Shown: positions 16,077 to 24,299 of the stretch, in pieces
Layout of the letters: each line of letters opens with the position of its first letter
Position numbering within the stretch: the stretch's first letter is position 1
Source: Candidatus Sulfotelmatobacter sp.
GTDB taxonomy: Bacteria; Acidobacteriota; Terriglobia; Terriglobales; Acidobacteriaceae
NCBI GenBank assembly: GCA_036500765.1
Contig: DASYBM010000016.1
Span: 124,001-188,000 of the forward strand
Length of the DNA: 64,000 nucleotides
Direction: 5' to 3'
The notes under the pieces: model-generated
What the model saw: the letters and a program-made list of their open reading frames with translations, nothing else
Told to the model about the DNA's origin: nothing
Databases searched by the model: none
Made by a program: the position numbers and the translations under genes

Positions 16077-17390
16077 ATGCCCACTCCCAGCCCTTCACCC
16101 GCAGCGAAACTCTCCAGCTTCGTAATGATGGCCCTCCTGCTTGCGAGCACGACTCTGGTTTCAGCCGCGCGCCTTCACGCCCAAACGGAGAGCACGATCT
16201 ACAATTTTGGCCCAACCGTGCCCTATTCGCCCGCAGCTGGTCTGGTATCCGACGCAGCCGGCAATCTTTACGGCGTGACTACTGGGCACGATGGCGTCGT
16301 CTATAAACTGTCGCAAGTTTCGGGAGCCTGGCAGGTAACCATCCTCTATAACTTCACCGGCGGCGCCGATGGCGGCAATCCGCTGTCCACCCCGATTTTC
16401 GATAGTGCCGGTAATCTCTACGGCACTGCTGAGTTCGGTGGCGACTTCACGGGTCCGAATTGCAGCATAGGGTGCGGTGTCGTGTACAAGTTAACCCCAA
16501 CCTCCAGTGGCGAGTGGCAGGAAACCGTGCTTTATGCCTTCACTGGCGGAAAAGATGGGGGATATCCCACCAGCGGTAATTTGGTCTTTGACAAGGCTGG
16601 CAATCTCTTTGGCTCGAACGTAGCGGACGGGGTCCTCAGCACGCAGGCCTGCTCGAACACCGGAGGCTGCGGCGTTATCTTCAGGCTCTCACCTTCAGCA
16701 AGCGGGAATTGGAACTTCAAAGTAATCCATGCTTTCTTCGGTGGATGGGACGGCGTCGGTCCCGCCCAACTGATCTTCGATTCGAAAGGAAATTTCTTCG
16801 GCTCCGCCGCGGGAGCCTGGAGCGGCTTCGAGTTGCCCAGTGAGCCAGGGCTCGTCTTCCGGCTCACTCCAACGACCAGCGGCCCGTGGACCGATTCAGT
16901 GGTCTATGCCTTCAAGGGCAGCACCGACGGCGGCCTTCCTTCTGCATTGACCTTTGACAGCGCTGGCAACATTTACGGCGCCGGCGCAGATGGCGGCATC
17001 CTCAACAACTGCTGGTCCGGCTACGGCCCCGAGGGCTGCGGCGTCGTCTTCCGCATATCGCACGTCGGCGGCAAATGGGTCGAAAACACGCTCTACGCCT
17101 TCAGCGGAGGTTCCGACGGGAGCCAGCCCAACGGCGGCCTGGTATGGGACAACGGCTCCCTGTATGGCACAACTTGGAGCGGCGGCGGCTCCGGCGGCGG
17201 CGAAGGCGTGGTCTATCAATTGACGCCCGCTCCGGGTGAGCAGTGGACTGAGAGGGTTGTGCAGGAGTTTACCGGAACCAACGGCGGGATCCCGCTCTCT
17301 CCACTGCTCGTCTCTGGCGGCAATATTTTCGGAACTACGCAGAGCGGAGGCGCGAACGGATACGGCGTCGCTTTTGAGATTACTCCGTAA
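16077..17390 (+). CDS. Exported GloVer tandem-repeat protein
   Basis: A 437-residue exported protein: signal peptide to about residue 38 (ALLLASTTLVSAARLHAQ), then seven to eight repeats of about 45-60 residues. Each repeat has a V-V-Y-K/R-L strand, YNFTGGADGG or YAFSGGSDGS, and then the hallmark DSAGNLYGT with a following GG. This is the Gloeobacter/Verrucomicrobia (GloVer) repeat, also common in Acidobacteriota. The start has AGGAGA at 16065-16070. Known: GloVer proteins often carry C-terminal sorting domains; none is seen here, the protein ends in the last repeat. Inferred: a secreted beta-propeller-like adhesin or binding protein. A second GloVer gene at 26909-28083 is frameshifted. Confidence 0.82.
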   Translation: MPTPSPSPAAKLSSFVMMALLLASTTLVSAARLHAQTESTIYNFGPTVPYSPAAGLVSDAAGNLYGVTTGHDGVVYKLSQVSGAWQVTILYNFTGGADGGNPLSTPIFDSAGNLYGTAEFGGDFTGPNCSIGCGVVYKLTPTSSGEWQETVLYAFTGGKDGGYPTSGNLVFDKAGNLFGSNVADGVLSTQACSNTGGCGVIFRLSPSASGNWNFKVIHAFFGGWDGVGPAQLIFDSKGNFFGSAAGAWSGFELPSEPGLVFRLTPTTSGPWTDSVVYAFKGSTDGGLPSALTFDSAGNIYGAGADGGILNNCWSGYGPEGCGVVFRISHVGGKWVENTLYAFSGGSDGSQPNGGLVWDNGSLYGTTWSGGGSGGGEGVVYQLTPAPGEQWTERVVQEFTGTNGGIPLSPLLVSGGNIFGTTQSGGANGYGVAFEITP

Positions 17391-17755
17391 AAGAGGGCGT
17401 CCGGCTCTCGGCTTCAGGCTTCCGGTTTCTGCCTTCGCAGCGACCGCGCTGTGCAAAAGAGGAAGCAAACTTGATCTTAGGAGTTGTGGGTTGGCGAAAG
17501 CCGGAAGCCGACAACCGGAAGCCGATTCTGAGATTGTCGGCGCGATTGTCTCGCCGTTTGAAGTCTGGGACAAAAAAAATGCGGGGCTGAAAGTAGTGAC
17601 CCTAATCGCCACTCTCAACCCCGTCTCCCAGGTTCTGTGGTAGGTGAGCCGAGTATGCGTCACCTATAAAGTTCTGCCAAGATTACGAAGGTAAGCACCC
17701 GAAAGTGACCCCCGGTACCCACCAAAAGCCAACCAGGTTTAGCTAGAAGCTGCCC
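17391..17755. other. Convergent intergenic region
   Basis: About 365 bases between the GloVer gene and the convergent LuxR regulator. It contains GGCTTCCGG/CCGGAAGCC words in both orientations (17418-17525) and the regulator's terminator hairpin (17572-17622). No credible coding frame. Confidence 0.5.
17572..17622 (-). terminator. Probable intrinsic terminator (minus strand)
   Basis: GGGGCTGAAAGTAGTG (17583-17598) pairs imperfectly with CACTCTCAACCCC (17610-17622). On the minus strand the hairpin is followed by an eight-base T run. It would end the LuxR regulator transcript, 134 bases after its stop. Confidence 0.65.
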
Positions 17756-18412
17756 TTACTTCGTCGCCACCAGCGAATGCGTAATGGCATGCACCGACAA
17801 GGCAATCCGGTTCTGCACACCCACCTTGCGCATCAATTTCGCCACATGCGCCTTTACCGTGCGCTCCTCGATCCCCAACTGTCCGCCAATTTCTTTATTG
17901 GATCGACCGGCCACCAGCATTTCCAGCACTTCTTTTTCGCGATCGGTGAAAGTCACGCGGCCCGCCGGAAAAATTCGTCCCGGCGACGAGGACACGCGTT
18001 CGATGAACATCGATAAGACCCGGCGCGGCGCCCATACCGATCCCTGATTCACAATCCGGATCGCCTGCGCAAACTCGGCAGGAGTTGCCGCTTCATCCAC
18101 ATAACCCTTGGCCCCAGACGCGATCGCCTTCAAAATAGTTTCTTCGTCAATGCCCGAGCCGGTCACGATGATGCGCAAATCGGGCCGCGTGGCCTTCAGG
18201 CTGGCCATCACGTCAAATAGGTTTTGTCCGTTGCGATTGCCGAGCAGGACGAGGTCGACCCCTTGCAGCATGCTGATCTCGGGCAGGGTCGCAGAAATAA
18301 GTTCAAACTCGGGCTCAGAGTCGAACAACGCGCGGAACCCAACAAATCGCAAGGGATCGCTCTCCACGACCGCGATTTTGATGACTGGTTTTCTCGCAAC
18401 TGCTGCTTTCAT
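17756..18412 (-). CDS. LuxR/NarL-type regulator with degenerate receiver domain
   Basis: A 218-residue protein with the NarL/FixJ layout: receiver-like domain (about 10-125) and a LuxR helix-turn-helix (about 150-215: FTDREKEVLEMLVAGRSNKEI, then GIEERTVKAHVAKLMRKVGV). The receiver keeps an acidic pocket (VVESDPLR) and the switch Thr (IIVTGSG). At the phosphorylation site it reads DLVLLGNRNG where the family has an Asp after LL, and the conserved Lys before the last helix is replaced (GYVDEAA). Seen: both residues are missing. Inferred: a pseudo-receiver not controlled by aspartyl phosphorylation. No kinase gene is next to it. A probable terminator follows at 17572. Confidence 0.82.
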   Translation of the reverse strand: MKAAVARKPVIKIAVVESDPLRFVGFRALFDSEPEFELISATLPEISMLQGVDLVLLGNRNGQNLFDVMASLKATRPDLRIIVTGSGIDEETILKAIASGAKGYVDEAATPAEFAQAIRIVNQGSVWAPRRVLSMFIERVSSSPGRIFPAGRVTFTDREKEVLEMLVAGRSNKEIGGQLGIEERTVKAHVAKLMRKVGVQNRIALSVHAITHSLVATK

Positions 18413-18725
18413 AGTTTTCCCTGTAGGGTCTGGATTCTTGTATCCAGCATAGTGTTAATTCTTTCCGATGCAAAGAGAACGTGACCGAAGGGAAATTACG
18501 GGAGTAACATGGAAAAATGAGCGTGAACTCAGCATTGGCCCTGAACATCAGCCGTAGCGAGCGATGTCCCCTCGTTGTAGATCAGTGGAAGAGCGGCCTT
18601 GTGGAAGAGCGGCCCTTTAGGGCCGCGTAGGGAAGTCTAGTATATGCGGCTTTAGCCCCGGGTTTATCCTCCTGGAAGAGAATTCATTAAGAACCCATGC
18701 CGATTGATCGCCATCCGGAGAAAAA
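18413..18725. other. Divergent intergenic region with a palindromic element
   Basis: About 313 bases between the LuxR regulator and the exported protein at 18726. It contains a short direct repeat TGGAAGAGCGGCC (18586, 18602) and a perfect palindrome GCGGCCCTTTAGGGCCGC-like hairpin at 18609-18626. No coding frame looks real. The region probably carries promoters for both divergent genes. Confidence 0.5.
18609..18626. repeat. Short GC-rich palindrome
   Basis: GCGGCCCTTTAGGGCCGC: an 8-bp stem with almost no loop beyond TT. No T run follows, so it is not a standard terminator; it resembles intergenic REP-type hairpins. Confidence 0.6.
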
Positions 18726-19181
18726 ATGACACGATTCGTTCTCGTCCTATCCTTCATCATTGCCCTCGCCGCGCCTCTACTCGCCCAACAAACCCCGACA
18801 GCGCCTCCCACGGATCAAAATGCATCCCCTGCTTACCAGCCCAAGTTTCACGGCGATCCAGCCCGCTCCGACTCCGAGGCCGCCGCGCTTGCCTATATGC
18901 GCGTCGTCATCCGCGCCCAACACCAGTTCAACAAACAATATGGCCACTACGCCACTACGCTCACCGAACTGGTGCACTCCGGGACCTTTACCAAACGCAT
19001 GGTCAATCCCGATCGCGGCGACTACACTGCCAGCTTCAAGGGAAAGAAAGACAGCTACGTCCTCGCCATGACGCCGAAGACTCTGGACGCCCAACATCGG
19101 TCTTTTTATGCAGAGGATGACGGCAAAATCCACGCCGACGAAACCAAACCCGCCAACGGAGATTCGCCGGTAGTGAAGTAG
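18726..19181 (+). CDS. Exported protein, function unknown
   Basis: A 151-residue protein with a signal peptide (TRFVLVLSFIIALAAPLLAQ, cleavage about residue 21), a Pro/Thr linker and a small domain. The core AAALAYMRVVIRAQHQFNKQ followed by YGHYATTLTELV looks like the amphipathic helix plus loop of type IV pilin-like or DUF-type exported proteins that contain a Q-x-x-F-x-x-x-x-G-x-Y-x-x-x-L pattern. There is no prepilin peptidase site, so it is not itself a pilin. Start ATG 18726 has GGAGAA just upstream. It stands alone, and its stop merges with a dispersed repeat at 19181. Function unknown. Confidence 0.65.
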   Translation: MTRFVLVLSFIIALAAPLLAQQTPTAPPTDQNASPAYQPKFHGDPARSDSEAAALAYMRVVIRAQHQFNKQYGHYATTLTELVHSGTFTKRMVNPDRGDYTASFKGKKDSYVLAMTPKTLDAQHRSFYAEDDGKIHADETKPANGDSPVVK

Positions 19182-19227
19182 TAGCGCCGGCGTCCCGCCG
19201 GCTGTCGCGGGGGGCGTCCTCGCCCGC
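19181..19227 (+). repeat. Dispersed GC-rich palindromic repeat, copy 2
   Basis: GTAGCGCCGGCGTCCCGCCG then GCTGTCGCGGGGGGCGTCC and TCGCCCG. Begins on the last base of the upstream stop codon. Same family as 10237 and 28955. Confidence 0.75.
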
Positions 19228-19370
19228 GCCGCCGACGCCATGCAGATTCCTTCATCTTGACACCATGACCGCAAGCCAGCACACTCCCCTTGTTCTTGGG
19301 CAAATGTTCCCGTAGCAACTCTTCCGATCCTCGTCCTTAGGACGCTCATAATTCTGCCGAGGAGAATTCC

Positions 19371-20390
19371 ATGCGATACCGCACCATCGTCGCTCTCGTC
19401 GTCGCATTATCGAGCCTCGGTCTTGCAGCGCAAGCCGACGACAAAATTACCGACAGTCCCGCGACCGTTCTCCCGCTCGGTACGGTTGAAGTGCTGGGCA
19501 GTGTTAGTTGCCCGCAAGGCGCGGCAACCGGTGCGACTTGCCACTCCATCAACGTGATCTGCCCCGGACTTCCCGATCTGACTGCGACCTTAGCGCAGAC
19601 CCTGCCCACAGTGAAGGCGAAGGGCACAATCATCCTGATGAACGGAGGTGGAGGCACAACTTTTCTCAACAGCGGGTTTGCCAATGACTATGTGACTGAT
19701 GGCTTTCGCGTCGCGCAACTTGCCTGGACCAGCGACTGGGAAGATACCGGCGGCATCGGTTTGAAAACCGCCGCCTGCCGCGGCGCGACCGTCTTCAAAT
19801 TTATCTTCGACAAAATTCAGGGAGGCAGTCACACCACCGCGTTCTGCGGTCAGGGATCGAGCGGCGGAGCCGGAGCGCTCGCCTACTCGCTCGCCCACTA
19901 CGGCATGTCGAATTACTTTGACTATGTGGTCATCGCCGGCGGCCCGGGCGTGGCGCGAGTCGACTATGGCTGCGATGGTTCGCTGTACACCGGCCCTCCA
20001 CTCAACCTGTGCTCGCAACTCACCAGCGCGCCCTATGTTTACACTTATCCCGGCAATGTAAATCTTTGGGAGAACACCACGACCTGCCTCACCGCCAACC
20101 CGCCGCAAGTCGATATCGATCGCTGGGCATCGGACTCGGTGATATCGACTGGCGGAAATTTTTCTTATCCCAAGACGTCGATGAGTTGGTTCGCCTGCGT
20201 CACTCCCCCGGTCAACAACACTACCGGACAAGCGAAGTTCTTGAGCAGTCAGGTTGTGCCTAAGAACTCGCCACCGGACGTAAATTGTTATTCGGGAATA
20301 TGTAAAGGCGAAGCCGTCTGGCAGGATCCAGGCGCATTCAGCCTCACGCATTCCGAAATGCTGGCCAACTGCGTGCCCAACCACAAATAA
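19371..20390 (+). CDS. Exported protein with alpha/beta-hydrolase features
   Basis: A 339-residue exported protein: signal peptide (RYRTIVALVVALSSLGLAAQA). Seen: GTIILMNGGGGTTF, which fits an oxyanion-loop strand, and FCGQGSSGGAGALAYSLAHY, which fits a nucleophile elbow (GxSxGG-like, with Ser). A late HSEMLANC could carry the His. At least eight Cys residues in the mature part (CPQGAATGATC, CPGL, CRGA, CGQG, CDGS, CSQL, CYSGIC) suggest disulfides and a periplasmic or extracellular location. I do not recognise a named family. Start ATG 19371 has GAGGAG upstream. Inferred: secreted esterase- or lipase-like hydrolase. Confidence 0.62.
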   Translation: MRYRTIVALVVALSSLGLAAQADDKITDSPATVLPLGTVEVLGSVSCPQGAATGATCHSINVICPGLPDLTATLAQTLPTVKAKGTIILMNGGGGTTFLNSGFANDYVTDGFRVAQLAWTSDWEDTGGIGLKTAACRGATVFKFIFDKIQGGSHTTAFCGQGSSGGAGALAYSLAHYGMSNYFDYVVIAGGPGVARVDYGCDGSLYTGPPLNLCSQLTSAPYVYTYPGNVNLWENTTTCLTANPPQVDIDRWASDSVISTGGNFSYPKTSMSWFACVTPPVNNTTGQAKFLSSQVVPKNSPPDVNCYSGICKGEAVWQDPGAFSLTHSEMLANCVPNHK

Positions 20391-20444
20391 GGCGGGGGCC
20401 CATCTTCTGTCAAAAAGTAATTGATGATTTTTGATTGAAAAGCT

Positions 20445-22154
20445 TTACGGTTGCTCTTCCGGCTCGGGGATCTCTTCCAGGTTCACGCTTTTCCGGTCGC
20501 CTTCGGCAACGTGTAGGGCGCTTCCCTGTGCCTCAAAAGCTTTCAGAAATTCGGGATTGTAGTAGGACTCGCCGTCTACGGTTTCCCAGGCGAACAGCGT
20601 GTATTCACCCGGACGCACACCGCGGAGGCTGAAGCGTCCACTCTGATCGCTGACCGTCTTGCGCCAGCGGTCGACGCGCGTACGCAGGCGCGCTTCGGGA
20701 ACGGCAACAATCACCGCGTTGGCCATCGGCTCGCCCTTCCGGTCTGCAACCGCGCCCTCCACCACCGCTCCATTCGCGCTCGCCATCAGATCGAGCGCGA
20801 CGTTACCCCCATTCACGCTAAAGCCCGAATCATCCGCCTCGCGGCCGCCGGCAAACACGGACTTCAAATACCAGTCGGCGCTTGTTCCCGGATCGCCCGT
20901 CAGTTCCATGTAGTAGGTGCCGGCCGGAACGCCCTTCCACTCGAAGCTGCCATCGCCAGCAACATGGATGACTGAATTCGCCCCAGCTCCCGCCATCGAC
21001 ATATTCAACATTTCATCGTCGCCGTCAACTGGATGCAGCGCTAGAAAAAACTGGTTGGGATCGAATTTCACGAGACTCCCTCCGCTCGTCACCCGCAGCC
21101 GCCCGCGGACCGATCCTCCCGGCTGCGGCGCCAGGCGCAGGTCTTCCACGCTGCTGGAAACCACTTGCAGCGCTTGCCGCGCCATCATCGGTACAGCCGC
21201 GCCTTCCACCGTGGCTAGAATCGTATAACTTCCCGGCGCCACATCGCGAATCACGAAGCTGCCGTCGGGATGCATCTCCGCCCCATTGAGCACCAAACTG
21301 AAATCGCGCGACTGCAACATGATCGCCGCCGACGCTCGCGGCGGCAAATTCACCACCACCCCGCGAATGCTTAGACTCGGAGTCGGCGTCAGTGAAAAGT
21401 CGATCGGAAAATCGTCGCCCGCACGCAACTGGATTGGCGCGGCCTGGCTGCGATCCGCGGTGCCGGGATAATACGTCGTTTGATAAGAAGTGTGAGTCGC
21501 CGCTTTGTCCGCAGCACGTGGCTCTGCCGTTCCCACCCCCGCCGCTTCGATCAAGCTTTTGAAATCCGGCGCCGGGCTCACCGACACGTAGTAATTTCCC
21601 GCGCCCAGTCCCGGCACTCGATACTCGCCCAGATCGTTCGTCCGCTCCGCGCCCGCCTGCTCCCACCTTCCGTGCCCGGAAACGAATGTTTGCCTGAGCA
21701 CCGTGACCTGCGCATTGGGCATGGCGTCGCCATCTTCGTCCGTCACGCGTCCCCGCACCACCGCCGCGGCCTGCAACCAAATTCGCAGGTCTTTCAATTC
21801 CTGCCCGGCCGCCAGGGTCAATACGCGCCCATCGGCGCGCGTCCGATGCTTGTCGACTTCGAGTAATCCAGTTCGCTCCGCAAAGAGACGATAACGTCCC
21901 GGCAAGATTCCCTCGATATGAAAACTGCCGTCGGCCGCGCTCACCGCGGTATAATCTCCGCCTTCGGTCTGATTCTCGGCGATCAGCTCAATTACCGCCT
22001 TCTTCACCGGTTCGCTCCCCGGTTCCTTCGTGACCAGGCCCTCAATCACTGCGCGGTTTGCCGGCTTCGCGGCAGCCGTGCCCGTCACCTGGGCGAACGT
22101 GAGCGCGCTTAACATTACGCTTGCGATCAACAGGCATCGGAAAATTGACGTCAT
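20445..22154 (-). CDS. Exported protein with carboxypeptidase-regulatory-like domains
   Basis: A protein of about 569 residues with a signal peptide (SIFRCLLIASVMLSALTFAQ) followed by several Ig-like carboxypeptidase-regulatory domains. Each shows the pattern VRGRVTDEDGDAMPNAQVTV, then TNDLGEYRVPGLGAGNYYV (copies near residues 35-110, 130-200, 260-330 and a C-terminal one with SDQSGRFSLRGVRPGEYTLF). No catalytic carboxypeptidase domain is present. Known: this domain binds or decorates surfaces and is expanded in Acidobacteriota and Bacteroidota. The start is ATG 22154; an in-frame TTG at 22169 is also open. It diverges from the hydrolase at 22375. Confidence 0.75.
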   Translation of the reverse strand: MTSIFRCLLIASVMLSALTFAQVTGTAAAKPANRAVIEGLVTKEPGSEPVKKAVIELIAENQTEGGDYTAVSAADGSFHIEGILPGRYRLFAERTGLLEVDKHRTRADGRVLTLAAGQELKDLRIWLQAAAVVRGRVTDEDGDAMPNAQVTVLRQTFVSGHGRWEQAGAERTNDLGEYRVPGLGAGNYYVSVSPAPDFKSLIEAAGVGTAEPRAADKAATHTSYQTTYYPGTADRSQAAPIQLRAGDDFPIDFSLTPTPSLSIRGVVVNLPPRASAAIMLQSRDFSLVLNGAEMHPDGSFVIRDVAPGSYTILATVEGAAVPMMARQALQVVSSSVEDLRLAPQPGGSVRGRLRVTSGGSLVKFDPNQFFLALHPVDGDDEMLNMSMAGAGANSVIHVAGDGSFEWKGVPAGTYYMELTGDPGTSADWYLKSVFAGGREADDSGFSVNGGNVALDLMASANGAVVEGAVADRKGEPMANAVIVAVPEARLRTRVDRWRKTVSDQSGRFSLRGVRPGEYTLFAWETVDGESYYNPEFLKAFEAQGSALHVAEGDRKSVNLEEIPEPEEQP

Positions 22155-22286
22155 GGGACTTCGCTTCAATGCATTCGGGCGGAAAGCGTTTGGAAGCGGG
22201 TTCCGCAGGCCGCGAGGGTCGGCCTGTTCAGTATTTTATCTCCGAACCCATTTGCGACCAAGATAGACTGGTCGGCGATAAACTGG

Positions 22287-22343
22287 TGAATCACACAGAC
22301 TGAATCACAGAGGCTGAATCTACACAGGCTGAATCACACAGGA
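22287..22343. repeat. 14-bp tandem repeat, four units
   Basis: Units TGAATCACACAGAC (22287), TGAATCACAGAGGC (22301), TGAATCTACACAGGC (22315, one base longer) and TGAATCACACAGGA (22330). The array ends 32 bases upstream of the next gene's ATG, in its 5' leader or promoter. Confidence 0.9.
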
Positions 22344-22374
22344 AAGAGCAATCTTGTCCAAGGAGGGCAAACAC

Positions 22375-24063
22375 ATGAAACGTGTTTTGATGCTCGCAAT
22401 CCTGGTTGTCGCTGCCAGTACCACGCGCGCCCAGAATCTCGATGTCAGTGGCGATTGGCAAGGAACTCTCAACGCCGGAGGTCAAGACCTGCACCTCGTC
22501 CTACATATCACCAGAGCCGCCGACAATAGCCTCAAAGCCACTCTCGACAGTATCGATCAGGGCGCTAACGGTATCCCCGTCAATTCCGTCAGTATCAAAG
22601 ACTCGAAACTGAGTCTCGATGTAACCGCGGTTCACGGTACCTATGAAGGTAAAGTCGCTCCCGACGGGAAAACTATCTCCGGCACCTGGACACAAGGCAC
22701 GCCGCTGTCCCTGGAATTCAAACGCGCACCCGGCAAAGCCAAGAGCGAAGCCAAACCCGCCAAGCCCTCTGACATCGATGGCGCCTGGATGGGAGCGCTC
22801 GATACCGGCTCCGTCAAGCTGCGTGTCGTCTTCCACATCGTAAACGGCGCTGACGGCCTGACCGCCACTTTAGATAGTCCTGATCAGGGCATGAGCGGTT
22901 TGGCCATGACCTCGGTTACGCGCGATGGCGCGTCCATCAAGATCGAAGCGCAAAAGATCGGCGGAACCTTCGAAGGCAAAATCGCCGCCGATCTATCGAC
23001 CATGGATGGCACGTGGTCGCAAGGCGGCGGCACCATGCCCCTGCTGTTGAGACCGGTCAAGAATACGGCGGAACTCGAACTCAAGCGCCCACAGAATCCA
23101 GTCAAGCCGTTTCCTTATCGCGACGAAGATGTCTCCTACGAAAACAAAATTCAGAACGTCACTCTCGCCGCTACGCTCACCATTCCGCAGGGAACCGGGC
23201 CGTTCCCAGCGGTCTTGCTGATCACCGGCTCCGGCCCACAGGATCGCGACGAGAGCCTGCTCGGCCACAAACCCTTCCTCGTTCTTTCCGACTATCTCAC
23301 CCGACACGGTATTGCCGTGCTGCGCGCCGACGATCGGGGTGTCGGCAAATCGACCGGAGTCTTCGGCAACGCCACTACCGCTGACTTTGCTACCGATACC
23401 GAAGCCGGCGTCGCCTACCTGAAAACGCGCAAGGAAATCGATCCCCACAAGATCGGACTGATCGGCCACAGCGAAGGCGGGGTGATCGCCCCAATGGTCG
23501 CCGCCCGCAACAAAGACATCGCTTTCATCGTGATGATGGCAGGCACCGGCGTTCCGGGCGACCAGGTGATTGTGGCGCAAAGCGAAGCGATTGAGGTTGC
23601 CAGCGGCCGCAATCCCGAAGCCGCGGCCAAGAGCGCCGCCACCCTTCGCGAGATGTTGCATTTGATTGAGACGGAAAAAGACGAAGCCGTTCTCGAAAAA
23701 GAATTGAAACAAAAAATGACGGAAATCCCCGAAGCCCAGGTGGGATTGCAGGTCAGCCAGATGACTTCCGTGTGGTTCCGCTACTTCCTGACCTACGATC
23801 CCGCCTCCGCGCTGCGCAAAGTGACCTGCCCGGTGCTGGCGCTCAACGGATCGCTCGACAAACAAGTGCTGCCCAGCCAAAATCTGCCGCCCATTCGCCA
23901 GGCTCTTGCGGGCAACCCGCGCGCCGAGATCGACGAACTCCCCGGCCTGAATCACCTATTCCAAACCGCCAAAACGGGTTCGCCCACCGAATACGCTCAG
24001 ATCGAAGAAACCATCGCTCCCGTGGCCCTGGACAAAATGGCGACCTGGATTCTGAAGCAATAA
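22375..24063 (+). CDS. Exported alpha/beta hydrolase with duplicated N-terminal domain
   Basis: A 562-residue protein: signal peptide (KRVLMLAILVVAASTTRAQ), two N-terminal beta-rich modules of about 95 residues, then an alpha/beta hydrolase. The modules are homologous: GDWQGTLNAGG with LDSIDQGANGIPV and GTYEGKV, versus GAWMGALDTG with LDSPDQGMSGLAM and GTFEGKI. Catalytic motifs: LLITGSGPQDRD (oxyanion), GHSEGG (Ser), NGSLDKQV (Asp) and PGLNHLF (His). Start ATG 22375 has AAGGAGG at 22360-22366; a TTG further upstream lacks support. Known: related exported peptidase/esterase-like hydrolases carry such modules. Inferred: periplasmic esterase or peptidase. A 14-bp tandem array precedes it. Confidence 0.82.
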   Translation: MKRVLMLAILVVAASTTRAQNLDVSGDWQGTLNAGGQDLHLVLHITRAADNSLKATLDSIDQGANGIPVNSVSIKDSKLSLDVTAVHGTYEGKVAPDGKTISGTWTQGTPLSLEFKRAPGKAKSEAKPAKPSDIDGAWMGALDTGSVKLRVVFHIVNGADGLTATLDSPDQGMSGLAMTSVTRDGASIKIEAQKIGGTFEGKIAADLSTMDGTWSQGGGTMPLLLRPVKNTAELELKRPQNPVKPFPYRDEDVSYENKIQNVTLAATLTIPQGTGPFPAVLLITGSGPQDRDESLLGHKPFLVLSDYLTRHGIAVLRADDRGVGKSTGVFGNATTADFATDTEAGVAYLKTRKEIDPHKIGLIGHSEGGVIAPMVAARNKDIAFIVMMAGTGVPGDQVIVAQSEAIEVASGRNPEAAAKSAATLREMLHLIETEKDEAVLEKELKQKMTEIPEAQVGLQVSQMTSVWFRYFLTYDPASALRKVTCPVLALNGSLDKQVLPSQNLPPIRQALAGNPRAEIDELPGLNHLFQTAKTGSPTEYAQIEETIAPVALDKMATWILKQ

Positions 24064-24299
24064 TGGGAATGCCGGGTAACCGGGGCACAACACAAATTCA
24101 AAAAACGATTGCGCCTCTCGCCCGGTTTTGGTAACGTTGCTGCCGCCGCAAGATGGCAGTTGGGCGCTGCTATGACACGACCCAACCCTCTTGCTGTTCT
24201 CACCTGGGCCCTGAAAACGATCAAACGAGTTCGTCCGCTACTGGTTTTGGACGGGTGTGTTTGGCGGTCCAGTGAAATCCTTGAATTCAGGAGTAGACG

